Notes: generated from the letters alone by a model not told the origin. Shown: positions 1 to 8,237, counted from the first letter of the stretch. The stretch: 64,000 nt of DNA from Candidatus Phytoplasma oryzae (GCA_027945135.1 CP116038.1:62001-126000); one strand, 5' to 3'. Numbers and translations are program-made.

Positions 1-461
1 TAATAGTAATCTTCTTTTTTAATCATTTTTTTAATTCTTAATTCTACTTCTTTTTCTTTTATAGAAAATCTTTTATCATATTTTTTTTTACCCTTAGCTA
101 AAGCAATTTCCAACTTTAATAAATTATTATATATAAAAACTTTAATCGGAATAATAACAAACCCTTTGTTTTGAATTATATTTTTAATTTGTAAAATTTC
201 TTTTTTTCTTAATAAAAGTTTTTTTTTTCTTTTTTCATCATATTTTAAAAAAGAATTTATAAAAGGATATTTCGAAACTAACATATTTAAAACAAAAACT
301 TCATTATTTTCTAATATAATATAAGAATTATCTAAATTAACTTTTCCTAAACGAATAGATTTAACTTCATTACCTAATAATTTAATTCCTGCCAAATATT
401 TTTTTTCTAAAAAAAAATTATAAAAAACTTTTTTATTAGTTATAATTGTTTTTTTGATCAT
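1..461 (-). CDS. smpB: SsrA-binding protein SmpB (3' end at window edge)
   Basis: SmpB binds tmRNA and brings it to stalled ribosomes for trans-translation. Reading leftward from ATG at 461 gives 153 codons. They begin [20 protein letters not shown] and contain the family hallmarks [14 protein letters not shown] (about residues 24-37), NLDNSYI and a basic C-terminal half ending [10 protein letters not shown]. About 150 residues is normal for SmpB. The next codon begins TA at the window edge, so a stop (TAA/TAG) probably falls right there and the gene is essentially complete. Its minus-strand neighbour is ppa. I see no tmRNA gene in the window. Confidence 0.88.
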   Translation of the reverse strand, partial: MIKKTIITNKKVFYNFFLEKKYLAGIKLLGNEVKSIRLGKVNLDNSYIILENNEVFVLNMLVSKYPFINSFLKYDEKRKKKLLLRKKEILQIKNIIQNKGFVIIPIKVFIYNNLLKLEIALAKGKKKYDKRFSIKEKEVELRIKKMIKKEDYY

Positions 462-518
462 TTTTATTAAAACCTAAAAAAGATATTTTTAAAATAAAAT
501 AATAATAATTTATCAAGA

Positions 519-1067
519 TTATAATTTTTGTTTATGATTTGAACAATTAATCCTTTTATATTTAGATATACATTTTTTTATTATTAAAAATGCTTTTTCT
601 TGATTTTCTATTTTTTCAATAAAAACTTTTTTTTCTTCTAAATCTTTATAATGAGTTAAAAAATGCTCAATTTCTAATAAAAAAGCAGTAGGAATATCTA
701 TTATATCTTTATAAGATCTCATTAAAATATCATTCACAGGAACAGCGATAATTTTTTCATCTAGTTCACCATTATCAATCATCCTTATAACGCCGATAGG
801 TCTACATTCTACTAAAATCATTGGATCTAAAACTTCTTTGGATAAAACAAAAACATCTAAAGGATCGTTATCATCACAATAAGTTAAAGGTATAAAACCA
901 TAATTTGCAGGATATCTAAAAGAAGTAGATAAAAAACGATCTAAAATTAAAAAACCTGTTTCTTTATCTAATTCATATTTATTTCTACTGCCCTTAGATA
1001 TTTCAATAAAAACAAGAAATTTATTTTCACTAATTCTATTAGAATTAATATTTTTCATAATTTTCAT
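519..1067 (-). CDS. ppa: Inorganic pyrophosphatase (family I)
   Basis: Soluble Mg-dependent enzyme that hydrolyses pyrophosphate released by nucleic-acid and aminoacyl-tRNA synthesis. The 182 residues match family I in length and motifs: E22, K30, E32 and R44 in the N-terminal half, YGFIP (56-60), the signature DDNDPLDV (65-72) with the metal-binding aspartates, a DEK segment near 103, and a YK pair near the C terminus. All known catalytic positions appear present. Translation may start at the first Met or at a second Met three codons later. It follows the unknown secreted protein gene after about 200 AT-rich bases and precedes smpB on the same strand. Confidence 0.95.
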   Translation of the reverse strand: MKIMKNINSNRISENKFLVFIEISKGSRNKYELDKETGFLILDRFLSTSFRYPANYGFIPLTYCDDNDPLDVFVLSKEVLDPMILVECRPIGVIRMIDNGELDEKIIAVPVNDILMRSYKDIIDIPTAFLLEIEHFLTHYKDLEEKKVFIEKIENQEKAFLIIKKCISKYKRINCSNHKQKL

Positions 1068-1269
1068 TATTAATCATATCTCTTTAACTAGTCTATTAAA
1101 CTTAATATTTCAATTATCTATAATAAAAAAGAAAAAAAATGTCTTATAAATAAATAAAATATATGTTGTTTTTTTTAAAATAAAATAATTTTTAATTAAA
1201 AAATTAAAAATAAAATTTAAAATTCAAAAATTTGTATATTTATATAAAAGTTATTTATTTAATAAAAAA

Positions 1270-2511
1270 TTATTTTTTATCAGCACCAAATAAAAAAATA
1301 TCTTTTAAAACATATTTTTTAAGTTTAGTAACACTAATTAATAAATGATTTAAAAAAATAGAATTATTTAAATCTTTAGAAGAAATTAAAATTTTCTGAA
1401 TAAGATTTAGTTTTTCTATATCTTCTTCATTATTAAAAATTTCATAAAAATAAATATATAATTGATTATCATCATCTTGTTTTTTAACTTGTAATAAAAA
1501 ACCAATAGTTTTATGATCTATTTCAGAACGTAATTCAAATTTATATTCTTTTAAAGGTTTTTTTTTAATATCATTATTATCAACAGACAAATCAATCAAA
1601 AAATTTTTAGGTAAAAAATTATAAATCAAATTTTTAATTAAATGAAAAAGTAAATCTCTATCTAAAATATCAATATCACTATTTTCAGAAATTTTATCTA
1701 ATAGCTGTTCTACAGACATATTAATTTTTTTAGAATTTTTTAAACTTAAAGATGAAGATTTAAATTCTTCATTTAAATAATTTAAATAATCAAATAAATG
1801 TTTTAAAAAAGTATTTTTGTCTTTTGAATTTATACTGGATATTTCTAATATTAATTCTAATAAAGAATAACCAGAAACCTTGCAATTACAAAAAGAAATA
1901 TTAAAAGATTTAACATAATCTAAATCTTTTGATTTAAAATAAAAACATCCTAAAGAAGGATTTTTTTTCAATAAATAACAAAAATGAGTTGTATCCATAG
2001 ATACTCTATCATATTTATTATCTATAAATTCTTCTTTAAATCCTGAAAAATGAACCATATCGAAAAAAAAATCCATTTTTGGAATATGATAATTTATTAA
2101 AGCAAAAAATAATTGTTTTAAATTTAACCATTCCTTAGTTGAATAACAAGGTAATAACTTAACATTTTTAATACCATAAAATGCATTCACTTTTTTAGAA
2201 AATACTGATCCTAAATCATGTTTCCAAAAAAGAAAATTATGTTTTAAATCCTTATTCAATTGATAAGGACATTCAACTAAAAAATCTTCATTATTTTCAT
2301 TAAATAAAACATCTTGAATATTATTTCCTATATTAGATGTTTGTTCTTGCCCAATTAAAGGAAATAAACTCATATCATCTTCAACAGCATAAATATATTC
2401 ATATTTTAAAATCAAAGAAAGAGTTAAAATAAAAAAAGAAGAAAAATTAAAAAATAAAAATATATTTTTTTTAAAAAAAAATTTATTTTTTAAAACTTTT
2501 TTTATTATCAT
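1270..2511 (-). CDS. Unknown secreted or membrane-anchored protein
   Basis: I do not recognise a family. The start was set at ATG 2511, which has AGAAAG a few bases upstream; an in-frame TTG at 2529 is the alternative. The product has a lysine-rich N terminus and a strongly hydrophobic segment (about residues 10-34) ending in YIYAVEDD, which looks like a Sec signal peptide, followed by about 370 hydrophilic residues. There are several cysteines (for example FCNCK and LGCFYF) but no obvious domain. Phytoplasmas have no cell wall, so such a protein would face or enter the plant or insect cell. The layout resembles the products at 29018 and 52244. An effector or surface role is inference only. 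Confidence 0.7.
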   Translation of the reverse strand: MIIKKVLKNKFFFKKNIFLFFNFSSFFILTLSLILKYEYIYAVEDDMSLFPLIGQEQTSNIGNNIQDVLFNENNEDFLVECPYQLNKDLKHNFLFWKHDLGSVFSKKVNAFYGIKNVKLLPCYSTKEWLNLKQLFFALINYHIPKMDFFFDMVHFSGFKEEFIDNKYDRVSMDTTHFCYLLKKNPSLGCFYFKSKDLDYVKSFNISFCNCKVSGYSLLELILEISSINSKDKNTFLKHLFDYLNYLNEEFKSSSLSLKNSKKINMSVEQLLDKISENSDIDILDRDLLFHLIKNLIYNFLPKNFLIDLSVDNNDIKKKPLKEYKFELRSEIDHKTIGFLLQVKKQDDDNQLYIYFYEIFNNEEDIEKLNLIQKILISSKDLNNSIFLNHLLISVTKLKKYVLKDIFLFGADKK

Positions 2512-2653
2512 TTTTATTCTTTCTAACAAAAAAATTAATATAAAAATAAAATAAAAAAACTTAAATCAAAAAATAAAATTCATATAGATAATAAAAACAA
2601 AATATTTTTTAAAAAAAATATTTTATATAAAATAATGGCGGCTCCGGGCAGAA

Positions 2654-3487
2654 ATCAGGATAGAATTATTGCGTTTCATCCTTTCAATAAGGATTTATTA
2701 CAATTAAGCCCCCCACACCACCGGACAAGCAAGTTTCCAAGCATCCGGCGGTTGAATAAATTATAGTTTGTCTTTCTTTGTTAAGAATTATTTATAAATC
2801 CTTTTGCGCAAAAGGAAATAATGTAACCAATAAGAAAAGTTTTTGAAGATCTTCTTTTATTATAAGAATAATAAATGATATCTAATGGAATGATTCAAAC
2901 TATAATTTAATCTTCCTCTTTCGCCTTGTACTAAGCTTTCCTTAGTTCCTTGGGAGTTCAGTCCACTTTTGTATTCCAACAAAAGCTTTTAATTAGCTCC
3001 GACTACTATGATTCTGCTTTCTCCTTGCCTCCAAATTCTCTTTGTTGGAACATTCTTCTTATATGATGAATGTGAGGTTTAGGAGGATAAAAGTTACTCT
3101 AAATATTTACCTATGACTTTTAGGTGAGATTACCAATAAAAACTATTATAAGTTTAAATGGCAGGTTCTAGGTTAAGCTAGTGATAATTTTATAATACGT
3201 TCGATAAATATTATAAAAGCCCTAGATGAACAATTTTATTAAATAGTAGTTAATTGTTCGTAATTTTATTACTCCTTTTATTCTCTTAGCCTCTTAGAGA
3301 GGTTATCCATGAATCATTTCAATTTGCGAGTTCTTATTTTCGACTTAACTACCGAGTCTTTTTTTCGCTTTGATAGCTTGCTATAATCATTTCTTCTTTC
3401 GTTGAAATAACCAGCTATCTATTGCCACGTATTATCACAACGTGTGTAACTGGTAAAATTACTAAATATTTAGGCTGCTTTTCGCCC
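2654..3487 (-). mobile_element. ORF-less group II intron in tRNA-Phe T-loop (58/59)
   Basis: An 834-nt intron. On the minus strand it starts GGGCGAAAAGCAGCC and ends CTATCCTGAT. A domain V-like hairpin lies at about 2718-2751, with lower stem CGCCGGAT/GTCCGGTG, a GAAA tetraloop and a 2-nt bulge. A domain VI-like hairpin follows before the 3' end. Putative EBS1 TCGAAC (complement of 3199-3204) pairs perfectly with exon IBS1 GTTCGA. There is no reverse transcriptase ORF. By eye it is identical to the intron at 4962-5795. Confidence 0.87.
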
Positions 3488-3514
3488 TCGAACTGCCGAC
3501 ACGAGGCTCTTCAG

Positions 3515-4346
3515 ATCAGGATAGAATTATTGCGTTTCATCCTTTCAATAAGGATTTATTACAATTAAGCCCCCCACACCACCGGACAAGCAAGTTTCCA
3601 AGCATCCGGCGGTTGAATAAATTATAGTTTGTCTTTCTTTGTTAAGAATTATTTATAAATCCTTTTGCGCAAAAGGAAATAATGTAACCAATAAGAAAAG
3701 TTTTTGAAGATCTTCTTTTATTATAAGAATAATAAATGATATCTAATGGAATGATTCAAACTATAATTTAATCTTCCTCTTTCGCCTTGTACTAAGCTTT
3801 CCTTAGTTCCTTGGGAGTTCAGTCCACTTTTGTATTCCAACAAAAGCTTTTAATTAGCTCCGACTACTATGATTCTGCTTTCTCCTTGCCTCCAAATTCT
3901 CTTTGTTGGAACATTCTTCTTATATGATGAATGTGAGGTTTAGGAGGATAAAAGTTACTCTAAATATTTACCTATGACTTTTAGGTAGGAAAATGTACCA
4001 ATAAAAACTATTATAATTTTAAATGGTAGGATTCTAAGTTAGTATTTGATAATTATAAATTTAGTGACCAAAATTTATAGCACTTAGAATATCAGATTTG
4101 CGTAGTTTTCTGATAGTTTAGAGATTACTCCTTTTTTTGTTCCTTTAGCCTCACTTGTTAGAGGTTATCCATAAGTCAATTCAATTCACGAAAATCTTTT
4201 AGATTAAACTACTTCACCTGTTTTTTCGCTTTTATAATCTGCTATAATTATCTTTCATTTCTTCAAGATAACCGATTATATATTGACACAGATTATCGCT
4301 GTGTATGATTGGTTAGTTCACTAAATATTAGGCATCTTTTTCGCCC
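3515..4346 (-). mobile_element. ORF-less group II intron in tRNA-Phe anticodon stem/loop (31/32)
   Basis: An 832-nt intron with minus-strand start GGGCGAAAAAGATGCC and end CTATCCTGAT. Its 3' 470 nt or so, including domain V at about 3579-3612, match the intron at 2654-3487. The 5' domain I part differs and resembles that of the tRNA-Leu intron. Putative EBS1 GTCAC (complement of 4064-4068) pairs with exon IBS1 GTGGC using one G.U pair. It lies 27 nt from the other tRNA-Phe intron. Confidence 0.87.
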
Positions 4347-4396
4347 GCCACTGCTCTACCGACTGAGCTACAGAGCCGAATAAAAAAATAATTTAA

Positions 4397-4472
4397 TGGC
4401 GGTCCGGACGGGACTTGAACCCGTGATCTCCTGCGTGACAGGCAAGCATGTTAACCACTACACCACCGGACC
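4397..4472 (-). tRNA. tRNA-Asp(GTC)
   Basis: Uninterrupted 76-nt tRNA with acceptor GGTCCGG/CCGGACC, anticodon loop CTGTCAC, T-loop TTCAAGT, G73 and encoded CCA. It belongs to the minus-strand cluster, between fMet and Phe. Confidence 0.96.
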
Positions 4473-4477
4473 TTTTT

Positions 4478-4554
4478 TGGTTGCGGGAGAAGGATTCGAA
4501 CCTTCGACCTTCGGATTATGAGCCCGACGAGCTACCAAACTGCTCTATCCCGCG
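4478..4554 (-). tRNA. Initiator tRNA-fMet(CAT)
   Basis: 77-nt tRNA beginning CGCGGG with the unpaired C1 typical of bacterial initiators, anticodon loop CTCATAA, T-loop TTCGAAT and encoded CCA. It is followed 5 nt downstream by tRNA-Asp. Confidence 0.95.
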
Positions 4555-4578
4555 ATATAAAATAAATTAAAAAATAAA

Positions 4579-4669
4579 TGGCGGAGAAAGAGGGATTCGA
4601 ACCCCCGCGTCTTTTCAGACCTTCCAGTTTTCAAGACTGGCCCCTTCAACCGGACTTGGGTATTTCTCC
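4579..4669 (-). tRNA. tRNA-Ser(TGA)
   Basis: 91-nt tRNA with the long class II variable arm, anticodon loop CTTGAAA (TGA), G73 and encoded CCA. Confidence 0.95.
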
Positions 4670-4686
4670 AAAACAAAAAATAAAAT

Positions 4687-4763
4687 TGGTGGACCTGATA
4701 GGATTCGAACCTATGACCAACCGGTTATGAGCCGGTGGCTCTAACCAACTGAGCTACAGGTCC
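4687..4763 (-). tRNA. tRNA-Ile2(CAT, lysidine type)
   Basis: 77-nt tRNA with a CAT anticodon. The body (GGACCTG acceptor, GAGCCACCGGCTCATAACCG) resembles the Bacillus minor isoleucine tRNA rather than a methionine tRNA, and separate initiator and elongator Met genes lie on either side. It presumably needs TilS modification to read AUA, a heavily used codon in this genome. Confidence 0.82.
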
Positions 4764-4836
4764 AATATCTAATAATAACAAAAAAATATAATAAAAATGA
4801 AAATATAAATAAATATTAAAAATAATAATTAAAATA

Positions 4837-4913
4837 TGGTAGCGGTAAAGGGATTTGAACCCTTGACCCTTCGGGTATGAACCGAATGCTCTTGCCAACT
4901 GAGCTATACCGCC
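4837..4913 (-). tRNA. Elongator tRNA-Met(CAT)
   Basis: 77-nt tRNA with acceptor GGCGGTA/TACCGCT (1-72 wobble), anticodon loop TTCATAC, T-loop TTCAAAT, A73 and encoded CCA. The body matches the Bacillus elongator Met tRNA. Confidence 0.92.
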
Positions 4914-4943
4914 TCTCTATATGTTTAATCAATATTGCAATAT

Positions 4944-5853
4944 TGGTGGAGTTTAGCAGATATCAGGATAGAATTATTGCGTTTCATCCTTTCAATAAGG
5001 ATTTATTACAATTAAGCCCCCCACACCACCGGACAAGCAAGTTTCCAAGCATCCGGCGGTTGAATAAATTATAGTTTGTCTTTCTTTGTTAAGAATTATT
5101 TATAAATCCTTTTGCGCAAAAGGAAATAATGTAACCAATAAGAAAAGTTTTTGAAGATCTTCTTTTATTATAAGAATAATAAATGATATCTAATGGAATG
5201 ATTCAAACTATAATTTAATCTTCCTCTTTCGCCTTGTACTAAGCTTTCCTTAGTTCCTTGGGAGTTCAGTCCACTTTTGTATTCCAACAAAAGCTTTTAA
5301 TTAGCTCCGACTACTATGATTCTGCTTTCTCCTTGCCTCCAAATTCTCTTTGTTGGAACATTCTTCTTATATGATGAATGTGAGGTTTAGGAGGATAAAA
5401 GTTACTCTAAATATTTACCTATGACTTTTAGGTGAGATTACCAATAAAAACTATTATAAGTTTAAATGGCAGGTTCTAGGTTAAGCTAGTGATAATTTTA
5501 TAATACGTTCGATAAATATTATAAAAGCCCTAGATGAACAATTTTATTAAATAGTAGTTAATTGTTCGTAATTTTATTACTCCTTTTATTCTCTTAGCCT
5601 CTTAGAGAGGTTATCCATGAATCATTTCAATTTGCGAGTTCTTATTTTCGACTTAACTACCGAGTCTTTTTTTCGCTTTGATAGCTTGCTATAATCATTT
5701 CTTCTTTCGTTGAAATAACCAGCTATCTATTGCCACGTATTATCACAACGTGTGTAACTGGTAAAATTACTAAATATTTAGGCTGCTTTTCGCCCTCGAA
5801 CTGCCGACCTCCTGTGTGCAAGACAGGCGCTCTACCAACTGAGCTAAAACCCC
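4944..5853 (-). tRNA. tRNA-Ala(TGC) interrupted by a group II intron
   Basis: Exon 1 is 5796-5853 (positions 1-58) and exon 2 is 4944-4961 (positions 59-76). Joined, they give acceptor GGGGTTT/AAACTCC, anticodon loop CTTGCAC (TGC), T-stem GGCAG/CTGCT with one G.U pair, T-loop TTCGAAT, A73 and encoded CCA. The last 13 nt of exon 1 (GTCGGCAGTTCGA) are identical to tRNA-Phe exon 2, which explains why the same intron sits at the same position in both genes. Confidence 0.9.
4962..5795 (-). mobile_element. ORF-less group II intron in tRNA-Ala T-loop (58/59)
   Basis: An 834-nt intron, apparently base-for-base the same as that at 2654-3487. It starts GGGCGAAAAG and ends CTATCCTGAT on the minus strand, with domain V at about 5026-5059. 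Putative EBS1 TCGAAC (complement of 5507-5512) matches exon IBS1 GTTCGA. It has no coding capacity. Identity over its full length points to recent retrohoming or gene conversion. Confidence 0.88.
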
Positions 5854-5865
5854 ATTCAAAATATA

Positions 5866-6843
5866 TGGTACCTAGAACCGGAATCGAACCGGTACGGCTA
5901 TAAAGCCATGGGATTTTAAGATTGAGATAGAATTATTGCGTTTCATCCTTTCAATAAGGATTTATTACAATTAAGCCCCCCACACCACCGGACAAGCAAG
6001 TTTCCAAGCATCCGGCGGTTGAATAAATTATAGTTTGTCTTTCTTTGTTAAGAATTATTTATAAATCCTTTTGCGCAAAAGGAAATAATGTAACCAATAA
6101 GAAAAGTTTTTGAAGATCTTCTTTTATTATAAGAATAATAAATGATATCTAATGGAATGATTCAAACTATAATTTAATCTTCCTCTTTCGCCTTGTACTA
6201 AGCTTTCCTTAGTTCCTTGGGAGTTCAGTCCACTTTTGTATTCCAACAAAAGCTTTTAATTAGCTCCGACTACTATGATTCTGCTTTCTCCTTGCCTCTA
6301 AAATTTAAATTTTATTTAATAAATACATAATGAAATATTATATTCAATAAATAAAATAAGGTTTAGGATTATGAAAGTTACTCTAATATTCAACCATTAT
6401 GACTTTTAGGAAGGATAACCAAACAAATAAATTTAAATTTATTTATAGTTAATATTATTTTTTTTTAAAAGTAAGATTAAATAATATTAAATTTTGGTAG
6501 GTTCTAAGTTTATTAGATAATTTTATACTCTGCGGGACTGAGAATATAAATACTTAGATGATAGTTAATTGTAGTTTTTCTATCAGTTAGACAATTACTC
6601 CATTTTATTCCTTTAGCCCCAGTTTCAGAGGTTGTCCATAAGTCATATTCAATTCGCGAAATAACATAGATTAAACTACTTCATCTATTATACGCTTTTA
6701 TAATCTGCTATAACTAATGCTTCTTTCGTTGCATAGCCAATTATATATTGACACAGATTATCGCTGTGTATGATTGGTTAGATCACTGAATATTAGGCAT
6801 CTTTTCCGCCCTCCCACGTGTCTACCTATTCCACCATCCAGGC
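5866..6843 (-). tRNA. tRNA-Leu(TAA) interrupted by a group II intron
   Basis: Exon 1 is 6812-6843 and exon 2 is 5866-5920. Joined, they give acceptor GCCTGGA/TCTAGGT, anticodon stem TGGGA/TCCCA, anticodon loop CTTAAAA (TAA), the long leucine variable arm (TGGCTTTATAGCCG), T-loop TTCGATT, A73 and encoded CCA. The interruption falls between positions 31 and 32, at the 5' edge of the anticodon loop. Many cyanobacteria and plastids carry a group I intron in tRNA-Leu(UAA); this one is group II-like instead. Confidence 0.9.
5921..6811 (-). mobile_element. ORF-less group II intron in tRNA-Leu anticodon loop (31/32)
   Basis: An 891-nt intron with minus-strand start GGGCGGAAAAGATGCC and end CTATCTCAAT. 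The 3' 380 nt or so (domain V at about 5985-6018) match the Phe and Ala introns, apart from the terminal bases. The middle part (about 6300-6500) is divergent and AT-richer, and the 5' domain I part resembles the tRNA-Phe 31/32 intron, so it looks like a recombinant. Putative EBS1 TCCCGC (complement of 6532-6537) pairs with exon IBS1 GTGGGA using one U.G pair. Confidence 0.86.
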
Positions 6844-6906
6844 AAAAAAATAAATTATAATATAAATTTCAGTATATAATAAATTTCAGTATATACAAAT
6901 AAAAAA

Positions 6907-6982
6907 TGGTGTCCCGTAAAGGATTCGAACCTTTGACACCTTGATTAAAAGTCAAGTGCTCTACCAACTGAGCTAACGGGAC
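6907..6982 (-). tRNA. tRNA-Lys(TTT)
   Basis: Uninterrupted 76-nt tRNA with acceptor GTCCCGT/ACGGGAC, anticodon loop CTTTTAA, T-loop TTCGAAT, A73 and encoded CCA. It sits between the two intron-bearing genes for Leu and Thr. Confidence 0.95.
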
Positions 6983-6990
6983 AATTTAAA

Positions 6991-8107
6991 TGGTGCCAAA
7001 AACAATACGGATAGAAATACTATATAGTAATTATTACTAATTCTATTTTAATATACCCCCGTCCAAACCGGACAGGCATGTCTCCATGCATCCGGCTTTC
7101 CGAGTTCATTAAGAAAAAAATTTGCATTTTCAACTTAATTAGACTAATAAAAATATTTTTTTAATAAAATATAATTTAAATAATTAATTTAATTTATATA
7201 ATATAATTTTAACATGAAAAAATATCAAAAAATTAATAAATTAAAATTTAAATATAAAAATCATAAAATATCTCTTAAAAAATAATTTTATTTTGACTCT
7301 TGTTTTCGATAACAAAATATATTGGCCATTATAATATTTTGTTATTATTATCCAAAGTAAAGTCATAAGTCTCTCTGCTTTCCTTCGCCTTGTAAAGGGC
7401 TTTCCCCTTTTCCCTGGTAGGTCATAACGCCTACGACTACTATGTTAGCTCTGTGCCCATAAATCTATTCAATTTTTGCATAAATATATAGATTAAATAA
7501 TTATTTTTAAATATTATCATTATTTAAATCCTAATTTTTAGGGTTTCCAAGGTAACTTTAGATTATTAGGAAATGATAAATATCGGTTGGAGACTTACAA
7601 TAGAGAAATATTTTTCATAACATAATCAGAAATTTAATTATTATTCCTGATATAATATTCTCTTGGTTACAAAGTTAAGTTTATAAATTTTTGAATTTAT
7701 AAATGATAATTTTAAATAACAATACCTTTTAATTATTTAAAAGCCTTTGAAATTGTGTATTATATATAAAATGTTTAATTATCCACAATGCTAGGGTTCT
7801 TTTAGCTACCATTCTTAGCTCTTCACAACTTTTTTATATATTGTTCAACCTTATTTTATCTTCATCTTGCAATTCAAAAGAGAATACGATTTATAATCGA
7901 AACATTTTTTCTCTTTACAATGCTTTCTGAATATGCTATTGTCCCTTTTATTCTTTCGAATGCAGGTAAATTCAGTGATGTCATAGATTATCACACTATG
8001 TATAGTTCCTTAAACTATTTTTAATCTAAGTCCGAACTTGCGCACGGAATCGAACCCGTAACCTACTGATTACAAATCAGTTGCTCTACCTATTGAGCTA
8101 TTTTGGC
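6991..8107 (-). tRNA. tRNA-Thr(TGT) interrupted by a group II intron
   Basis: Exon 1 is 8046-8107, exactly 62 nt (positions 1-62), and exon 2 is 6991-7004 (63-76). Joined, they give acceptor GCCAAAA/TTTTGGC, anticodon loop TTTGTAA (TGT), T-stem ACGGG/CCTGT with one G.U pair, T-loop TTCGATT, A73 and encoded CCA. The interruption is inside the 3' strand of the T-stem. Confidence 0.9.
7005..8045 (-). mobile_element. ORF-less group II intron in tRNA-Thr T-stem (62/63)
   Basis: A 1041-nt intron with a canonical 5' end GTGCG and a 3' end CCGTAT on the minus strand. Domain V at about 7066-7100 is textbook: lower stem AGCCGGAT/GTCCGGTT with an AGC triad, upper stem GCATG/CATGC, GAGA tetraloop and a 2-nt CT bulge. 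A long domain VI-like hairpin follows. Putative EBS1 GGAAT (complement of 7643-7647) pairs with exon IBS1 ATTCC. The sequence is clearly different from the other four introns, so it is a separate lineage. No ORF. Confidence 0.9.
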
Positions 8108-8162
8108 TTCTTTTTTTTAAATCTAAATATTTAATTATTTGCATAAATAGTAAAATAAAAAA

Positions 8163-8237
8163 TGGTAGAGGATGAGGGACTTGAACCCCCGACTTTCTGC
8201 TTGTAAGGCAGACGCTCTCCCAACTGAGCTAATCCTC
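8163..8237 (-). tRNA. tRNA-Val(TAC)
   Basis: 75-nt tRNA with acceptor GAGGATT/ATCCTC, anticodon loop CTTACAA, T-loop TTCAAGT, A73 and encoded CCA. It is the first tRNA after 5S rRNA; tRNA-Val also follows 5S in other phytoplasmas. Confidence 0.95.

Larger units (their letters stand above)
2636..4377 (-). tRNA. tRNA-Phe(GAA) interrupted by two group II introns
   Basis: Exon 1 is 4347-4377 (tRNA positions 1-31), exon 2 is 3488-3514 (positions 32-58) and exon 3 is 2636-2653 (positions 59-76, CCA encoded). Joined, they give acceptor GGCTCTG/CGGAGCC, anticodon loop CTGAAGA (GAA, Phe), T-stem GGCAG/CTGCC and T-loop TTCGATT. Exon lengths of 31 and 27 are exactly what a standard tRNA needs. Oddities are a U28.U42 mismatch in the anticodon stem and G73 as discriminator, where bacterial tRNA-Phe normally has A73. 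This is the last gene of the minus-strand tRNA cluster. Confidence 0.88.

Noticed and set aside
4687-4763. A second elongator tRNA-Met
   Set aside because: Body matches lysidine-type tRNA-Ile2 and a proper elongator tRNA-Met lies next to it.
4877-5074. 65-residue plus-strand ORF
   Set aside because: Runs antisense through tRNA-Met and into the tRNA-Ala intron; no ribosome-binding site and repeated only because the intron is repeated.
5921-6811. Group I intron in tRNA-Leu(UAA), as in cyanobacteria
   Set aside because: The position is 31/32 rather than within the anticodon (34/35), there is no terminal G or P/Q/R/S core that I can see, and the 3' end shares domain V with the other introns.
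2654-8045. Interrupting segments as insertion sequences or prophage fragments breaking tRNA genes
   Set aside because: No transposase ORF, no target duplications, and the ends plus domain V/VI hairpins and guide-exon pairing fit group II introns; exact removal restores each tRNA.
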